Source: Mesorhizobium opportunistum WSM2075 (GTDB lineage Bacteria > Pseudomonadota > Alphaproteobacteria > Rhizobiales > Rhizobiaceae). From it: 64,000 bases of DNA. Both the position numbers and the translations under genes were made by a program. The notes beneath the pieces are model-generated. The model saw only the letters and a list, made by a program, of their open reading frames with translations, did not search any database and was not told where the DNA came from. The DNA is taken from assembly GCF_000176035.2 (NCBI RefSeq), contig NC_015675.1, positions 5,274,001 to 5,338,000 of the forward strand, read 5' to 3'. Position 1 is the first letter of the stretch. The number at the start of each line of letters is the position of its first letter. Below, piece by piece: positions 62,678 to 64,000 of this stretch.

Positions 62678-63880
62678 ATGACGGTCGTTGAACGCTACAT
62701 CATGCGCCGCGCTTTCGTGGTCTTCATGGCGGCGCTGGTCTGGACGCTGGCCATCGTGTGGACGACGCAGGTGCTGGCCAAGATCGATCTGGTCACCGAC
62801 AGCGGCCAGTCCGCCTTGACCTTCTTCGAGGTCGCATCCCTCATCCTTCCCTCGATCATCCCGATCGTCGTGCCTTTCGCGCTGGTGGTGGCGGTCGCCC
62901 AGACACTCAGCGTCATGAATTCGGATTCGGAGCTCGCGGTCGTCAACGCCTCGGGCGCCTCGCGGTGGACGATTGTGCGGCCGATCATGCTTCTGGCGCT
63001 GGCCGCAAGCGTCTTTTCCTTTGCGGTGGACAACGGCATCGACCCCTATGCGCGGCAGAAGAACCGCGCCCTGGTGGCGGAGTCGCGCTCCGACCTGTTG
63101 TCGCTGATCATCCAGGAAGGCACCTTCCGAAAGATCGAGGATGGGCTTTTCCTGCAGATCGGCGAGCGGCTCCCCGACAACAAACTGGGTGGCATCTTCG
63201 TCGCCGATTCGCGCGAGGAAGGCGTCAATCTCGTCTATTATGCCAAGACCGGCAGCATCATCGAACGCGGCGGCGAAAAGGTGCTGATGATGAATGACGG
63301 CGTCATTCATCGCAAAACGCTGACCGGTGACCTCAGTGTCATCCGGTTCACCTCCTATGCCTTTGACATGTCGGCCTTCATGTCGGCGGCCAATCAAGTA
63401 ACGCTGCTGCCGAAGGACCAGACCACCCAATACCTGCTCAATCCCAGCGCCAACGACAAGAACTATCAGCAAAATCCACAGGAGTACCGGGCCGAGATCG
63501 ACCAGCGGTTTTCAGAGTGGACCTATTCCATGGTCTTCGCATTGATCGCACTGGCGGTCGCGGGCGACGCGCGCTCGCACCGGGAGGCGCGCGTCAATCC
63601 GCTGATCACGGCCATTGCAATATCGCTGTTCGTGCGCTGGCTGGGCTTCTTTGCCGCGAGCAAGGCCGATGAGATCCCGCAATACGGCTATATGGTCTAT
63701 GGCGTGCCCATCGTGGCCTCGGCGGTGGCGATCTGGTTCATCGTCTCCAACCGGACCATGGAATTGCCGGTGGCCTGGGCGGACTGGATGACAAATCTGG
63801 CCAGCCGCATCGGTGACGGCTGGAATTCCCTCAAACTGCGTTTGTCCAGGCGCGACACTTCAGGTCAGAGGGTCGGCTGA
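62678..63880 (+). CDS. lptF: LPS export system permease LptF
   Basis: The 400-residue protein has six membrane helices: two or three at the N-terminus (AFVVFMAALVWTLAIVWTTQ...), a periplasmic jelly-roll region in the middle, and three at the end (YSMVFALIALAVAGDAR...). It pairs with LptG and LptB to lift LPS from the inner membrane to the LptA bridge. The stop overlaps the lptG start (TGATG). Confidence 0.94.
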   Translation: MTVVERYIMRRAFVVFMAALVWTLAIVWTTQVLAKIDLVTDSGQSALTFFEVASLILPSIIPIVVPFALVVAVAQTLSVMNSDSELAVVNASGASRWTIVRPIMLLALAASVFSFAVDNGIDPYARQKNRALVAESRSDLLSLIIQEGTFRKIEDGLFLQIGERLPDNKLGGIFVADSREEGVNLVYYAKTGSIIERGGEKVLMMNDGVIHRKTLTGDLSVIRFTSYAFDMSAFMSAANQVTLLPKDQTTQYLLNPSANDKNYQQNPQEYRAEIDQRFSEWTYSMVFALIALAVAGDARSHREARVNPLITAIAISLFVRWLGFFAASKADEIPQYGYMVYGVPIVASAVAIWFIVSNRTMELPVAWADWMTNLASRIGDGWNSLKLRLSRRDTSGQRVG

Positions 63881-64000
63881 TGGGCTGGACGCTGGGCCGA
63901 TATTTCTTCTTCCGCTACGTGGCGATCACGATCTGGTTCTTCCTCGGCCTGCTGGCGCTGGTGTTCCTGATCGATTTCACCGAGCTGTCCGGCCGTACCA
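63880..64000 (+). CDS. lptG: LPS export system permease LptG, N-terminus only
   Basis: The ATG at 63880 overlaps the lptF stop. The visible 40 residues (GWTLGRYFFFRYVAITIWFF and on to LIDFTELSGR) are the first membrane helix and start of LptG; the rest lies beyond the window. Confidence 0.92.
   Translation, partial: MGWTLGRYFFFRYVAITIWFFLGLLALVFLIDFTELSGRT

Overview
The window is a high-GC chromosomal stretch from a rhizobial alphaproteobacterium, most likely Mesorhizobium. The reasons are a MucR/Ros-family regulator, three tandem DUF680 proteins (a family I know mainly from Mesorhizobium), HdaA beside an AI-2E permease and PurM/PurN, and two palindromic intergenic repeat types common in that genus. 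Almost every gene has ordinary GC-rich rhizobial codon use; the clear exception is one AT-rich orphan membrane gene near 26 kb.

Layout. 1-4.6 kb: a partial glycosyltransferase, a diguanylate cyclase, small proteins, tRNA-Arg(TCT), an NDUFS4-like respiratory protein and tRNA-Pro(TGG). 4.6-10.5 kb: hdaA, an AI-2E permease and a CDP-alcohol phosphatidyltransferase (minus strand) against purM-purN, a ParD/ParE-type toxin-antitoxin pair followed by a frameshifted ORF, and a SixA-like phosphatase. 10.6-11.6 kb: three DUF680 paralogues. 12.1-17.1 kb: a TctD/TctE-like two-component system convergent with an NMT1/SsuA-type ABC importer. 17.3-20.2 kb: dapB and a UvrD-like helicase. 20.2-25.7 kb: very small proteins, a diaminopropionate ammonia-lyase/M20 amidohydrolase operon divergent from an Lrp regulator, and a flavin monooxygenase. 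26-31.5 kb: AT-rich orphan gene, molybdopterin oxidoreductase, ABC-F ATPase, MucR. 31.6-36.5 kb: DMT exporter, 2OG-oxygenase-like protein and LysR regulator, DinB, GST, DUF2934. 36.8-43.6 kb: ndk, a YbaY-META protein, moaE-moaD-pgsA, uvrC-SDR, and an outer-membrane beta-barrel. 43.7-51.1 kb: GST, histone-H1-like protein, small regulators, DMT exporter with TetR, rlmJ, and a second TetR divergent from an AhpD-like protein. 51.9-60.3 kb: a surface-polysaccharide-type locus. 60.3-64 kb: holC, pepA, lptF and the start of lptG.

The most interesting region is 51.5-60.3 kb. A UDP-glucuronate decarboxylase/UDP-glucose 4-epimerase pair, a processive membrane GT2, a secreted GH26-like glycosidase, two paralogous lipoproteins and two paralogous DUF995 proteins form one neighbourhood. 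Its three main transcription units (51871+, 58192-, 58812+) start from promoters with the same design: a 28-bp dyad built on TTAACCAT/ATGGTTAA, whose promoter-proximal TTAA pairs with another (T/C)TAA seven bases on (a CtrA-type box), then 5-6 bases, then a TTGACT -35 element. This suggests a polysaccharide synthesis and processing system under common, possibly cell-cycle (CtrA), control.

Other notable points are clean TetR operators in front of both tetR genes, a MucR with two of four zinc ligands replaced, a single-base frameshift in the gene after the toxin-antitoxin pair, and several short tandem repeats that touch stop codons. All function calls come from reading the sequence; no database search was run.
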